DNA of 64,000 bases from Bacillota bacterium. Lineage in GTDB: Bacteria > Bacillota > Clostridia > Christensenellales > CAG-314. The stretch lies in assembly GCA_023458375.1 (NCBI GenBank), contig JAEWZT010000006.1, positions 62,001-126,000 of the forward strand, written 5' to 3'. Under the pieces are notes generated by a model, which worked only from the letters and a program-made list of their open reading frames with translations, was not told where the DNA came from and made no database searches. Shown in pieces: positions 35,467 to 43,426 of the stretch. Made by a program: the position numbers and the translations under genes. Every line of letters starts with the position of its first letter. The first letter of the stretch is position 1.

Positions 35467-36186
35467 TTACCTTCCGTAAACATAAAGCATAATGCCCTTA
35501 AAGGCGGCTTCAACGATAGCTTGCATATACTGTTCATCTACTAAAAGAGCCGCCTCCTCCGCGTTTGACAAAAAGCCGAACTCAATTATAACGCAGGGCT
35601 TGTTTTTTAAGCATTGCAGTATAAAATAATCGCCCGACAGATGCGAATGGTTGTTTTTCGTAAAGGCATTAAGCGTTTTTTGAATATTTGCCGCAAGGCG
35701 GCTTGACATAACGTCGCCCTTTTGAAAAAAGACCTGCGGACCGCTGCGCGAGGAATCTTTATATTTATTCATATGCACCGATATCACCATATCGGCTTTT
35801 GCGTTTATTATAATTTCTTTGCGCTTGTTCATGTCGCGCCGCTTAAAGCCGTCGCCGGCGTCGCCGTAAAGCCCGTTTTCGTCTTTGCGCGTATAGACAA
35901 CGTTAATATTAAGCTTTTCAAGTTTAGCGCCCAAAACGAAAGCATATTTTAAGTTAAGTTCCGCTTCCCTCGTGTCCCCCCTTGTAACGCCTCCGTCAAT
36001 TCCTCCGTGCCCCGCGTCAATAACTACCGTATAGGCGTCGTTTGGAACCCATGATGTTTTTGTGCTTTTGTATACCAAAGCCGTCGTAACAAGCAGCGCG
36101 GCGGCGGCGACAAGCGCCAAAAAGACGTAAAAGGGTCTTTTGCCTTCTTTGTGCGTTTTATTTTTCATTTTTACAAAATTACTCAT
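35467..36186 (-). CDS. N-acetylmuramoyl-L-alanine amidase (Amidase_3, CwlD-like)
   Basis: The enzyme cuts the bond between muramic acid and the peptide stem. After a cytoplasmic tail and one signal-anchor helix (FYVFLALVAAAALLVTTALV), the Amidase_3 domain carries the zinc ligands His in VVIDAGHGG, Glu in REAELNL and His in ISVHMN, plus the catalytic Glu in CVIIEFGFLSN. At 239 residues with a single anchor and no binding repeats, it resembles CwlD, which makes muramic-delta-lactam in spore cortex. The ATG at 36186 follows an AAAGG site. A three-box DnaA cluster lies about 35 nt upstream. Confidence 0.85.
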   Translation of the reverse strand: MSNFVKMKNKTHKEGKRPFYVFLALVAAAALLVTTALVYKSTKTSWVPNDAYTVVIDAGHGGIDGGVTRGDTREAELNLKYAFVLGAKLEKLNINVVYTRKDENGLYGDAGDGFKRRDMNKRKEIIINAKADMVISVHMNKYKDSSRSGPQVFFQKGDVMSSRLAANIQKTLNAFTKNNHSHLSGDYFILQCLKNKPCVIIEFGFLSNAEEAALLVDEQYMQAIVEAAFKGIMLYVYGR

Positions 36187-36219
36187 TTTTCGCGCCTTTT
36201 TGTGCAAAATAAGGCAGTC

Positions 36220-36248
36220 TTATCCACTTATGCACAGAGTTATACACA
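36220..36248 (+). promoter_or_regulatory. Cluster of three DnaA-box sequences
   Basis: TTATCCACT (36220-36228, one mismatch to TTATCCACA), TTATGCACA (36228-36236) and TTATACACA (36240-36248), the last two perfect TTATNCACA boxes, all in the same orientation within 29 bp. They lie 34 nt upstream of the amidase start. An AT-rich stretch (about 36400-36560) and a TTGTTTCA/TGAAACAA dyad (36273-36297) lie on the far side. No gene is recognised in 36187-36626. Confidence 0.6.
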
Positions 36249-36626
36249 AGAACGGATGTTTATGTGCAATACTTGTTTCATAGGGAATGTGAAACAAAAC
36301 GCCTTTACTTACTTTTATATGCTATGCCCCGGTTCCCCCTGTTAGCACGCGCAAAAAGGCAGCTTTGGCAAAGATAATAGCTTTTTTGCGCTCATTATGT
36401 CGTTTGCCTTATATTTTAATAAACCCGCAATATTGAACACAATTGCCTATCTGTTTCCCGCCTATAAAAATTTTAATATTTAAAATGCGCGGATTAAAAA
36501 TGTTGGTCAAAAAATAAAAAACTTTCCGTTAAATTTTTCAATTTTAAATATAAACAAGTTTTTCCTACGCGCAATGGCTTTGCTTAAAAAGTGATGAGTA
36601 AAAAAGTGCTTAGCATAATTTTCCTC

Positions 36627-36656
36627 CCAAACAACAAAAGGCGAAAACTTTCGCCT
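36627..36656 (-). terminator. Terminator of hsp20
   Basis: On the minus strand a stem of AAGGCGAAA paired with TTTCGCCTT (36637-36656) is followed by a T-rich tract (36627-36636), about 50 nt past the hsp20 stop. Confidence 0.75.
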
Positions 36657-36702
36657 TCGCCTCTGTCTTGGAGGGAAACTAGTTGGTTGGTTGCCTTTGT
36701 TG

Positions 36703-37122
36703 TTATTCTATGCTGATTTGTTTAGCGTCGGGCTTTTTAACTTCTTTGCTTACGGTAAGCGTCAAAACGCCCTGTTCGTATTTTGCCTTGATATCATTTT
36801 CGGTAATGTCGCCCACATAATAGGTGCGCGAGCAGCTTCCGCTTATGCGCTCTCTGCGAATGTAGCCCTTTTCTTTGCTTTCCTCTTCGCGAGCGTCTTT
36901 TGCGGACACCGTTAGGTAGCCCTTTTCAAGGCTAAGACTGATGTTTTCTTTGGAATAGCCCGCCATGTCAATTTCAAATAGGTATTCGTTTTCTTTTTCG
37001 GTAATATCCGTTCTCATATTTCCGTATTTTCTTTCGCCGAAATCAACGGATAGGAATGGATTAAACATTGAATCGAAAACTTCGTCTAACGCATTGGTTC
37101 TTACAGGTCTTAAATACTTCAT
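36703..37122 (-). CDS. Small heat-shock protein, Hsp20 family
   Basis: An ATP-independent holdase chaperone. The 139-residue protein has a short N-terminal arm (LRPVRTNALDEVFDSMFNPF), an alpha-crystallin domain (TDITEKENEYLFEIDMAGYSKENISLSLEKGYLTVSA read in pieces, and the hallmark GVLTLTVSK), and a C-terminal tail with the I-x-I-like KQISIE. It is under a strong promoter overlapped downstream by a CIRCE element, so it is an HrcA-controlled class I heat-shock gene; hrcA itself is not in the window. Confidence 0.95.
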   Translation of the reverse strand: MKYLRPVRTNALDEVFDSMFNPFLSVDFGERKYGNMRTDITEKENEYLFEIDMAGYSKENISLSLEKGYLTVSAKDAREEESKEKGYIRRERISGSCSRTYYVGDITENDIKAKYEQGVLTLTVSKEVKKPDAKQISIE

Positions 37123-37168
37123 ATTTTTTTATCTCCTATAATATATTAGCAATCTTTGGTTTTGATTG

Positions 37169-37195
37169 TTAGCACTCTCTCTGCTCGACTGCTAA
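37169..37195 (-). promoter_or_regulatory. CIRCE operator (HrcA binding site)
   Basis: TTAGCACTC (37169-37177), a 9-nt spacer and GACTGCTAA (37187-37195). The consensus is TTAGCACTC-N9-GAGTGCTAA, so there is one mismatch. It sits directly downstream of the hsp20 -10 box in the 5' untranslated region. Confidence 0.92.
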
Positions 37196-37199
37196 CTGT

Positions 37200-37227
37200 A
37201 TTATAGCATCTCTATAAAATACGTCAA
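37200..37227 (-). promoter_or_regulatory. hsp20 promoter
   Basis: TTGACG (37222-37227), a 16-nt spacer and TATAAT (37200-37205) on the minus strand, immediately upstream of the CIRCE element. Confidence 0.85.
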
Positions 37228-37588
37228 GCGTTTTTTGCCGTTTTTTTATAATTTTTTTAGATTTTTTTCTTATTCCCCTTCCTTATTATAAGAATTTGCC
37301 GTCTTTAATTTTTTTTGTTTTCAGAAATGATTTTCGTCTTAGGTCTATTCCCCGTTAAAACTTGATTGGCTAATTTTGCCGCACGCGTTTCCGCGCGAAA
37401 AGAAAAGTAAATGTTTTGCGCTGCCCAGCCTTTAATTTATCATCTTATGATAAAAAAGTTCATTGCTACTTTTTTTTGTTTGACAATCCTAGTTTTTTGC
37501 CCTTTTTTCGCATAACTGGCACTAACTCTGACAATCATCATTAATTAGCTCGCGCCTAAAACTTATACTTTCTTTTTAGCGTTTCCCT
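37228..37588. other. Non-coding gap
   Basis: AT-rich stretch between the hsp20 promoter and the 3' end of the ferritin-like gene. No gene, RNA or repeat recognised. Confidence 0.5.
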
Positions 37589-38836
37589 TTAAATAATCCT
37601 TGCGTAGCTAGTATTGTCCTGGCGCCTGTCTGCAAGCTGCTCGATGGGGTGGGGCATTTTTTCGTAGCGGTAGTCTTTGCCATTGTCGCTGATATACTTT
37701 TCAATAACCCTGTGGCTTGCAACAGACTTTAAATTGTCGTTTACCTTATGCTGATACGCCGCGAAGTTGCTTTCTCCGTCAAGGTCGCGGACATTTATAT
37801 ATTCTTCCTTGTTGCCCGTCAGTTCGCCCGTTTGCGCCAGCACCTTTCTTACATATCCAACCGAATCGTCAAAAACCAAAAGCTCGGGGAAATCGCCGTT
37901 TCCCACTACTTGCTCGTAACTTTTTTTCTCGTAGTCAAGCAAAAGCTTTGCAGCCTCGTGCAAGTGAGCCACTTCCTGCTCAAAGCACTGTTCAAAGACG
38001 TTTTTAATATAGCCGTCAGTTTCGTCCATAAAGAGCGAATAGTATAAATAACACTCGGTATATTCGTGAAGCAGCAGATTTTCAAAGGGCGTAGCGGAAG
38101 CGTCAAGCAGCGAACCGTAAAGGGAAACGTGCTGCTCTTCTATCTGCGCTATTTCAGCATAAAGGTCGCGCCCCAGCTTGTTTTCGTAAAAGATGCCCAC
38201 GTTCATATAATAATTCATCGTCTGCTGCTCGGCGGCGGTAATTATGCCCACGTTCAGTTTTGTCGCAAGCGCCGCCTGCGTAAAGTTGGTAAACTTTTTT
38301 ACGTCGTCTTGCGGGCAGCGGTGTTCCGATACAGTAGGCCGCCCCGGCATAATTTCCGTAAGCTTGCCGATGAGTTTTTCCGCCTTGATACCCCTTTCCA
38401 TTTCCAAAAGGTCAGCGTAACGGTATAAATGGTCAAAGTCCTCTAAAAGTGCGAAATCCAACGCTTTTTTGACGTATTTGTCGGGTTCTTTTTTAGCCAG
38501 CGCCGCGGTAAGCTCAACCGCAAGCTGTTCGTAGCCTATGGTGTGCTGTAAAATGTCTTCTGAAAAGGACTTTAAACTTGATATCCTTTTTTGCTGCTGC
38601 TGTTCGCTTCTTCTTATCATTGCCAGAGAACGGCGGACGTCATTGTCGGGAATGGTCCTGAACATATGGTGAGAGCATTTTACCGCCTCAAATTCCGCCC
38701 CGTTCGCCAAAATCACTCTCAATTTGGTGTAAGGATGGGCTGTTTTGTCGTTATAGGGACGGGAAGATATCTGCTGCCAGTCCATATATACGTCTGTAAT
38801 GGGTTTAGGTTTTAACTTAAAGGGATTTACGCTCAT
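37589..38836 (-). CDS. Ferritin-like protein with a probable diiron site
   Basis: I do not recognise a named family for this 415-residue protein. It is mostly helical and contains a four-helix-bundle iron pattern: Glu203 (AAEQQ), Glu233-x-x-His236 (EEQH), Glu258 or Glu261 (HEYTE), and Glu288-x-x-His291 (EVAH), the E...ExxH repeated as in rubrerythrin-type and R2-type diiron proteins. A first half with Glu103 and Asp133-x-x-His136 may be a degenerate second copy. No signal peptide is seen. An AGGAGC site precedes the ATG. It could be an oxidase, peroxidase or iron store. Confidence 0.7.
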   Translation of the reverse strand: MSVNPFKLKPKPITDVYMDWQQISSRPYNDKTAHPYTKLRVILANGAEFEAVKCSHHMFRTIPDNDVRRSLAMIRRSEQQQQKRISSLKSFSEDILQHTIGYEQLAVELTAALAKKEPDKYVKKALDFALLEDFDHLYRYADLLEMERGIKAEKLIGKLTEIMPGRPTVSEHRCPQDDVKKFTNFTQAALATKLNVGIITAAEQQTMNYYMNVGIFYENKLGRDLYAEIAQIEEQHVSLYGSLLDASATPFENLLLHEYTECYLYYSLFMDETDGYIKNVFEQCFEQEVAHLHEAAKLLLDYEKKSYEQVVGNGDFPELLVFDDSVGYVRKVLAQTGELTGNKEEYINVRDLDGESNFAAYQHKVNDNLKSVASHRVIEKYISDNGKDYRYEKMPHPIEQLADRRQDNTSYARII

Positions 38837-38971
38837 AAAAAATGCTCCTTAATAAAATTTTCCCTTAAATTATTTACAGCGAATAATTAAAATATACTTG
38901 ATTGCCGCCCTCAATAAGTTGAACGCAATATGACAATGTGTTAAAATGATTATATAAGCGAGGGAAAAACA

Positions 38972-39379
38972 ATGGCAAGTATCAGATGCGAAAACTGCGG
39001 CGCGCCCAAAAAGCGCGAGGACGAGGGGGAATGCCCCTATTGCGGCACACATTACACTTATAAAGAAGAAAAAAACTGTTCGGCGCAAAGTTCGGGGCAG
39101 GAGGACACGCGCAGTCATACATACTCGCGCAAATACGAAGAAAGCGCGGCGGCGTCTTACGACATAACAAAGCACCTTAGCAGACGCGTCATTGCGGCGA
39201 TTTTAGCGATAGTTTTGGGCGTTTTCGGCGCGCAGCACTTTTATTTAAAAAAATATGTGTGGGGCGTTTTATCCTTGGTTTTCTTTTTTACCGGGGTAAC
39301 AGCAATTATAGGCTTAATTCAAGGCGTGCTTTGGCTGCTTGCAACCGATGCCGACTTTGAAAGCCGCTATCCCGAATAA
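38972..39379 (+). CDS. Zinc-ribbon plus TM2-domain membrane protein
   Basis: A 135-residue protein. Residues 6-24 form a zinc ribbon (CENC ... CPYC), then a polar stretch, and from about residue 70 a TM2 domain: SRRVIAAILAIVLGVFGAQHFYLKKYVWGVLSLVFFF, with the family GxFGxHxFY pattern, and a second helix GVTAIIGLIQGVLWLLATDADF. TM2 proteins are small membrane proteins of unsettled function. A GAGGG site precedes the ATG. Monocistronic, ending at a bidirectional terminator 0.3 kb on. Confidence 0.85.
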   Translation: MASIRCENCGAPKKREDEGECPYCGTHYTYKEEKNCSAQSSGQEDTRSHTYSRKYEESAAASYDITKHLSRRVIAAILAIVLGVFGAQHFYLKKYVWGVLSLVFFFTGVTAIIGLIQGVLWLLATDADFESRYPE

Positions 39380-39436
39380 AACTTTTGCATTCGCACATTT
39401 TTGTTTTCTTTTTCCGTAGGCATTTGGGGTTAACAG

Positions 39437-39633
39437 CCGAAAAAGAAAAGCAAATTAAACAGCTTTCAAACTTTTATTTTAGACGGCAAACAAAGCAGGC
39501 GGATTGACGATATTAAAAAAACCGCTTGCAACGCCGCAACAGAGGACGAATTTGCCGATGACGGAGTATAGCTGCCCTCACAAGCAAACAATGCGGGATT
39601 TAAATATATCACAAGTATTATTTTGACTAACTA
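39437..39633 (+). pseudogene. Possible short gene remnant
   Basis: One frame here reads like coding sequence (FILDGKQSRRIDDIKKTAC, then NAATEDEFADDGV) and, after an in-frame TAG at about 39548, continues ANNAGFKYITSIILTN to a TAA. There is no start codon or ribosome-binding site. It may be the tail of a decayed gene, or chance. The rest of 39380-39655 shows nothing else. Confidence 0.25.
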
Positions 39634-39655
39634 ATTAAAAGAAAAATAACAATTC

Positions 39656-39690
39656 AAAAAGCCTTATTTCAATGTGAAATAAGGCTTTTT
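39656..39690. terminator. Bidirectional terminator between TM2 gene and pepT
   Basis: A perfect 16-bp inverted repeat (39656-39671 and 39675-39690) with a 3-nt loop. A5 at one end and T5 at the other make it work for both the plus-strand TM2 gene and the minus-strand pepT operon. Confidence 0.85.
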
Positions 39691-39801
39691 GCATATCTAG
39701 CTTTTTAAGTTTTTTCGTGCAGTATTTTTCTATAAACTTGCCAAGGTCTTTTGATAACTTGGGTTTTGCTCGCGTTGTTTAAATGCAGTTTTATTTAAAG
39801 C

Positions 39802-41010
39802 TTATGCGTATAGGGACACTATATTTAACATTATTTCCACTACTTTTTCCATGGCTTCTACGGTGATATATTCATATCTGCCGTGGAAGTTGTAGCCGCC
39901 CGTGCAAATGTTGGGGCAGGGCAGCCCCATATAGCTAAGGCGCGCGCCGTCGGTGCCGCCGCGTATGGGCATAACTATTGGAGTAACGCTTGCCTTTTCC
40001 ATTGCTTTTTTGGCGTTGTCAATTAAATGCATATGGGGAAGGATTTTTTCCTTCATATTAAAATACTGGTCTTTAAGCGTAAGCGTAACCCTGCCCTCGC
40101 CGTATTTTTTGCCCATAAACTCGGCTACCTTTTCAATAAAGGCTTTTTTAGCCAAAAACTTTTCTTTGTCGTGGTCGCGGATAATATAGCGGCTTTGGCA
40201 GGCGTCGCAGCCCCCTTCAATGCCGTCTAAGTGATAAAACCCCTCATACCCCTCGGTATACATAGGATTTTGCTCAACGGGCAGCATGGAATGAAACTCC
40301 TGAGCCAGCAATATCGCGTTTATCATTTTCCCTTTTGCGGTGCCGGGGTGAATGCTCACGCCCTTAAAGTTGATTTTTGCCGAAGCGGCGTTAAAGTTTT
40401 CGTATTCAATCTCCCCTACGCGTCCGCCGTCAATGGTGTAGGCAAAATCGGCGCCAAAAAGCGGAATATCAAAGTATTCCGCGCCGTTGCCCACCTCTTC
40501 GTCGGGCGTAAAAGCGATTTTTATTTCGCCGTGCTTAATGCTTTTGTCCTTTAAAAGCGTTTGGGCAAGCTGCATAATCTCGGCGACGCCCGCCTTATCG
40601 TCGGCGCCCAAAAGAGTGCTACCGTCGGTGGAAATTACCGTTTCGCCCAGGTGGTTAAGCAACGAAGGGTATTCCTTGGGCGACAAAACGTAGCCCTCGC
40701 CCATTTTAACGTCCTTTCCGTTGTAGTTTTTTGTAAGGACGGGTTTGACGTTTTCTCCCGAAACTGCGGGGGAAGTGTCCACGTGGGCGATAAAGCCCAA
40801 CTTGTGTTTTGAAGAGCCGTTTGCGGGAATTGTCGCGTAAACGTAACCGCGCCCGTCGCAAAGCACGTTGGCGGCGCCCATAGCTTTAAGTTCTTCCGCA
40901 AGCATTTGCGAAAGGTTTAATTGTTTTTGCGTGCTGGGCACAACGGCAACCCCTTCCTGCGACTGCGTGTCCACTTTTACGTATCTCAAAAACTTGTCGG
41001 TAACTTTCAT
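39802..41010 (-). CDS. pepT: Tripeptide aminopeptidase PepT
   Basis: A cytoplasmic M20-family zinc peptidase that releases the N-terminal residue of tripeptides. The 402-residue enzyme has the metal-binding segments LGFIAHVDTSPAVSG, TLLGADDKAGVAEIMQLA, FTPDEEVGNGAEYFD and, near the end, PIRGGTDGARLSYMGLPCPN. The frame extends 20 codons upstream, but the ATG at 41010 has an AGGAGAG site and gives MKVTDKFLRYVKVDTQS. It overlaps the HD-domain stop by 1 nt (TAATG) and belongs to a nadE-HD-pepT operon. Confidence 0.95.
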   Translation of the reverse strand: MKVTDKFLRYVKVDTQSQEGVAVVPSTQKQLNLSQMLAEELKAMGAANVLCDGRGYVYATIPANGSSKHKLGFIAHVDTSPAVSGENVKPVLTKNYNGKDVKMGEGYVLSPKEYPSLLNHLGETVISTDGSTLLGADDKAGVAEIMQLAQTLLKDKSIKHGEIKIAFTPDEEVGNGAEYFDIPLFGADFAYTIDGGRVGEIEYENFNAASAKINFKGVSIHPGTAKGKMINAILLAQEFHSMLPVEQNPMYTEGYEGFYHLDGIEGGCDACQSRYIIRDHDKEKFLAKKAFIEKVAEFMGKKYGEGRVTLTLKDQYFNMKEKILPHMHLIDNAKKAMEKASVTPIVMPIRGGTDGARLSYMGLPCPNICTGGYNFHGRYEYITVEAMEKVVEIMLNIVSLYA

Positions 41011-41591
41011 TATCCTCTCTCCTCGTCTATGTATGTAGCAAGCAAGTCCGCCGCGTGCATTAAAACACACAGCTTATACTTTGCGTATGCTTCTGAAATG
41101 GAAAAATTGCCCCCTTTGGCTCTGTCGTCAAAACCGCCCATATGCCAGTTGATAGCCAGCGCCTCTTCGGTAGACAGCTTGATAAAACTTTGCAAAATAA
41201 ACACGCTCTTTTCGCCGTGTCCGTAAGGCAGCGTTTCCCTGCGCGTGTAATAGGGAACCTGCCGCCATGTTCCGTCAATTTTTGCGTTTCTAAATTCCGT
41301 ATCGTAATAATGCACCTTGCAAAGGTCGTGCAAAAGCCCGCAAATGGCTACCGTTTCGTTGGAATATTTTTTTTGCCAATCGTCGCCGTATTCTTTTTTG
41401 ACCAAAGACAGCAGCCTGTTATAAACGTTTACGCTGTGTTCAACAAGCCCCCCTTCGTAAGCGCAATGGAACTTTGTGGAACAGGGCGCGGCAAAAAAAT
41501 CGCTTTTTTCCAGCCAGTCAAGCAGCTTGTCGGCGCCCTCTCTTTTGATTGCGCTCTTAAAAATAGTTAAAAACTCATCTTTATACGACAT
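41010..41591 (-). CDS. HD-domain hydrolase
   Basis: A 193-residue protein with an HD phosphohydrolase domain: His in CAYEGGLVEHSVNV, the HD pair in AICGLLHDLCKVHYY, the second histidine cluster LPYGHGEKSVFIL and HMGGFD, and a final Asp in LMHAADLLATYIDE. Such proteins usually hydrolyse nucleotides or cyclic nucleotides; the substrate is unknown. It starts 3 nt after nadE and overlaps pepT, so it is the middle gene of the operon. Confidence 0.85.
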   Translation of the reverse strand: MSYKDEFLTIFKSAIKREGADKLLDWLEKSDFFAAPCSTKFHCAYEGGLVEHSVNVYNRLLSLVKKEYGDDWQKKYSNETVAICGLLHDLCKVHYYDTEFRNAKIDGTWRQVPYYTRRETLPYGHGEKSVFILQSFIKLSTEEALAINWHMGGFDDRAKGGNFSISEAYAKYKLCVLMHAADLLATYIDEERG

Positions 41592-41594
41592 TTG

Positions 41595-42329
41595 TTACTC
41601 CTTGTAATTTTTAGGCAGGTTACGCTTGTGTTCTGTCGTTTTGTGGTATCTTTCTATTATTTCCCTGCTTTTTTGTTCAACCTCGCTTCTTTTGCCCGCC
41701 ATATAAGCGTCAATTTGGGCGTAAGATACCCCCATTTCCCCCTCGTCCGTTTGCCCCTCGTAAAGACCTGCGGAGGGCACTTTTGTAATGATTTTACGGG
41801 GGATTTTAAGATAGTCCATAAACTGATAAACTTCCGTAACGGTAAGGTCGGCGATGGGGTTAAAGTCGTATGCGCCGTCCCCCCACTTTGTAAAGTAACC
41901 CATATATCTTTCGCTTGCGTTGCCCGTGCCCGCTACAAGCGCGCCCCTTGACTGCGCTACGGTATAAAGCGTGGTCATTCTCAGCCGCGGAGCAATATTT
42001 GCCGCCGCCGCGGGAAGGACTTTTACACTTTTTTCTATGTTTTCCATTATTTTTTCGCGCGCCGCCGTCAAGTCAACGGTAATTTGCTCAATATCAAACT
42101 GTTTTGCGGCAAGCAAAGCGTCTTCTGTGTCGGTGGTATAGTTTATCGCCGAAGCGCAGGGCATTAAAATGCCCAGCGTGTCAGAGCAGGCGGCTTTGCA
42201 TATGACGGAAACCAGACAGCAGTCTTTTCCGCCGCTGTTGCCGTAAACTATCGCAAAACTATGCGCGTCTTTAAGACAGTCTTTGACAAATTGCACCCGC
42301 TTTTCAAACTCGCTTTTCCAATCTCTCAT
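41595..42329 (-). CDS. nadE: Ammonia-dependent NAD+ synthetase
   Basis: NadE amidates nicotinic acid adenine dinucleotide to NAD+. The 244-residue protein is of the ammonia-using type without a glutaminase domain. It carries a PP-loop NSGGKDC (where most have SGGxDS), followed by GTGNASERYMGYFTKWGDGAYDFNPIADLTVTEVYQ, the NadE signature, read in pieces, and KVPSAGLYEGQTDEGEMG. The ATG at 42329 follows an AAGGGAC site; the longer frame to 42380 is less likely. First gene of nadE-HD-pepT. Confidence 0.93.
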   Translation of the reverse strand: MRDWKSEFEKRVQFVKDCLKDAHSFAIVYGNSGGKDCCLVSVICKAACSDTLGILMPCASAINYTTDTEDALLAAKQFDIEQITVDLTAAREKIMENIEKSVKVLPAAAANIAPRLRMTTLYTVAQSRGALVAGTGNASERYMGYFTKWGDGAYDFNPIADLTVTEVYQFMDYLKIPRKIITKVPSAGLYEGQTDEGEMGVSYAQIDAYMAGKRSEVEQKSREIIERYHKTTEHKRNLPKNYKE

Positions 42330-42543
42330 CTTTTTGTCCCTTAATCTTTTCTTTGCCTTTATTTTCCCTTTGAACTGCATCTTTAAGTTGCAATAGGGAT
42401 TTTCCGTCTTATAATTTTAATATCTTCCCGCTTGTTACTTTTAGCATGCGGGTTTATTTATTTATTTAATACCCATTGTCTTGCTTAAATCTATTATTAA
42501 TGCTATTACGTTAAATCTTTATATATTTTGCGCGCCCGTTAAA

Positions 42544-42978
42544 TTAATTGTTTCCGCCCTCTTCGCCGTTTTCTTCTTCAATGCCGAGCTCCCCTTCGCC
42601 TTCTATATGCTCGACTGATATTTCCTTTGTCCCCTTTTGAAACTCTTGATACTGGGTTTTTAAAAACTCGTCTTGCAGTTCCTGCTTGTGCCTTTCAATA
42701 TACATTTTTGCGTCGGGCAGTATTGCGATATAATGCCCCGCCCCGCAAATTATTGACACTATGCGGCAAATGAAAAGAAAAAAGGTGTTCACATAGGGAA
42801 TAAAGGAAAAGAGCGCGTATATAAAAAAGTTGACTGCGTCTAAGGGCAGAAGCGCTACGTAAAGGGGCAAGCCGACGGTTATGCAAAGCGTTTTTGCCAA
42901 AAGATAGTACCACTTTTTGCCAGTATAGGTAAAAATCCTTTGAAAACGCCCTTTATAGTAAAGTAAAATATCCTTCAT
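42544..42978 (-). CDS. Membrane protein of unknown function
   Basis: A 144-residue protein with two or three hydrophobic helices (LAKTLCITVGLPLYVALLPL, FFIYALFSFIPYVNTFFLFI and IVSIICGAGHYIAIL) between a basic N-terminus and a charged, glutamate-rich cytoplasmic tail (EGEGELGIEEENGEEGG). I do not recognise the family. The ATG at 42978 has an AAGGGAG site. It lies 0.2 kb upstream of nadE on the same strand but probably is transcribed separately. Confidence 0.65.
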   Translation of the reverse strand: MKDILLYYKGRFQRIFTYTGKKWYYLLAKTLCITVGLPLYVALLPLDAVNFFIYALFSFIPYVNTFFLFICRIVSIICGAGHYIAILPDAKMYIERHKQELQDEFLKTQYQEFQKGTKEISVEHIEGEGELGIEEENGEEGGNN

Positions 42979-43426
42979 CGGTTTTATTCTCCCTTTGGAA
43001 AAAATTATATCACAGCAAATAAAAAAGCGCAACGCAAGATTTTACCGCTTATATAAACTTCATTTTTTCCTTTAAACTTATGTAAAATTTTTTCCTGTAT
43101 TGAAGCCGCCTTTACGGTATCAATAATTGATTCGTTTAAGGGGCGGTACTTAAAACAAGCTCATTTTGTTTTTGCGCGCCGTATCGTTGCGATAAATTAT
43201 ACAAAGGCGTAGTTGCTCGGCGTTTTGGTAATAATTATGCCGCTTGCCTGGCCACGCAAAAGGCTTGACAAACCACAAAGACGCCGTAAAAAGAGGTTTA
43301 TTGATGCCTTGCGTCATCACATATGCCTCCGTTCTTATTTTTCTCTTAATGGCAATTTTGCAAAAACCCTACAACACAGCAGCGCTTTTTGGGGCTATTT
43401 CCGCCCGTGCTTTTCTCCCGCCGAAC
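42979..43426. other. Non-coding gap
   Basis: No supported gene or RNA. Short plus-strand frames at 43213-43498 run into lpdA and lack ribosome-binding sites. Confidence 0.5.

Noticed and set aside
36220..36560. The DnaA-box cluster as the chromosomal origin
   Set aside because: dnaA, dnaN, gyrB and rpmH are not nearby and only three boxes are present. It is kept as a finding without that claim.
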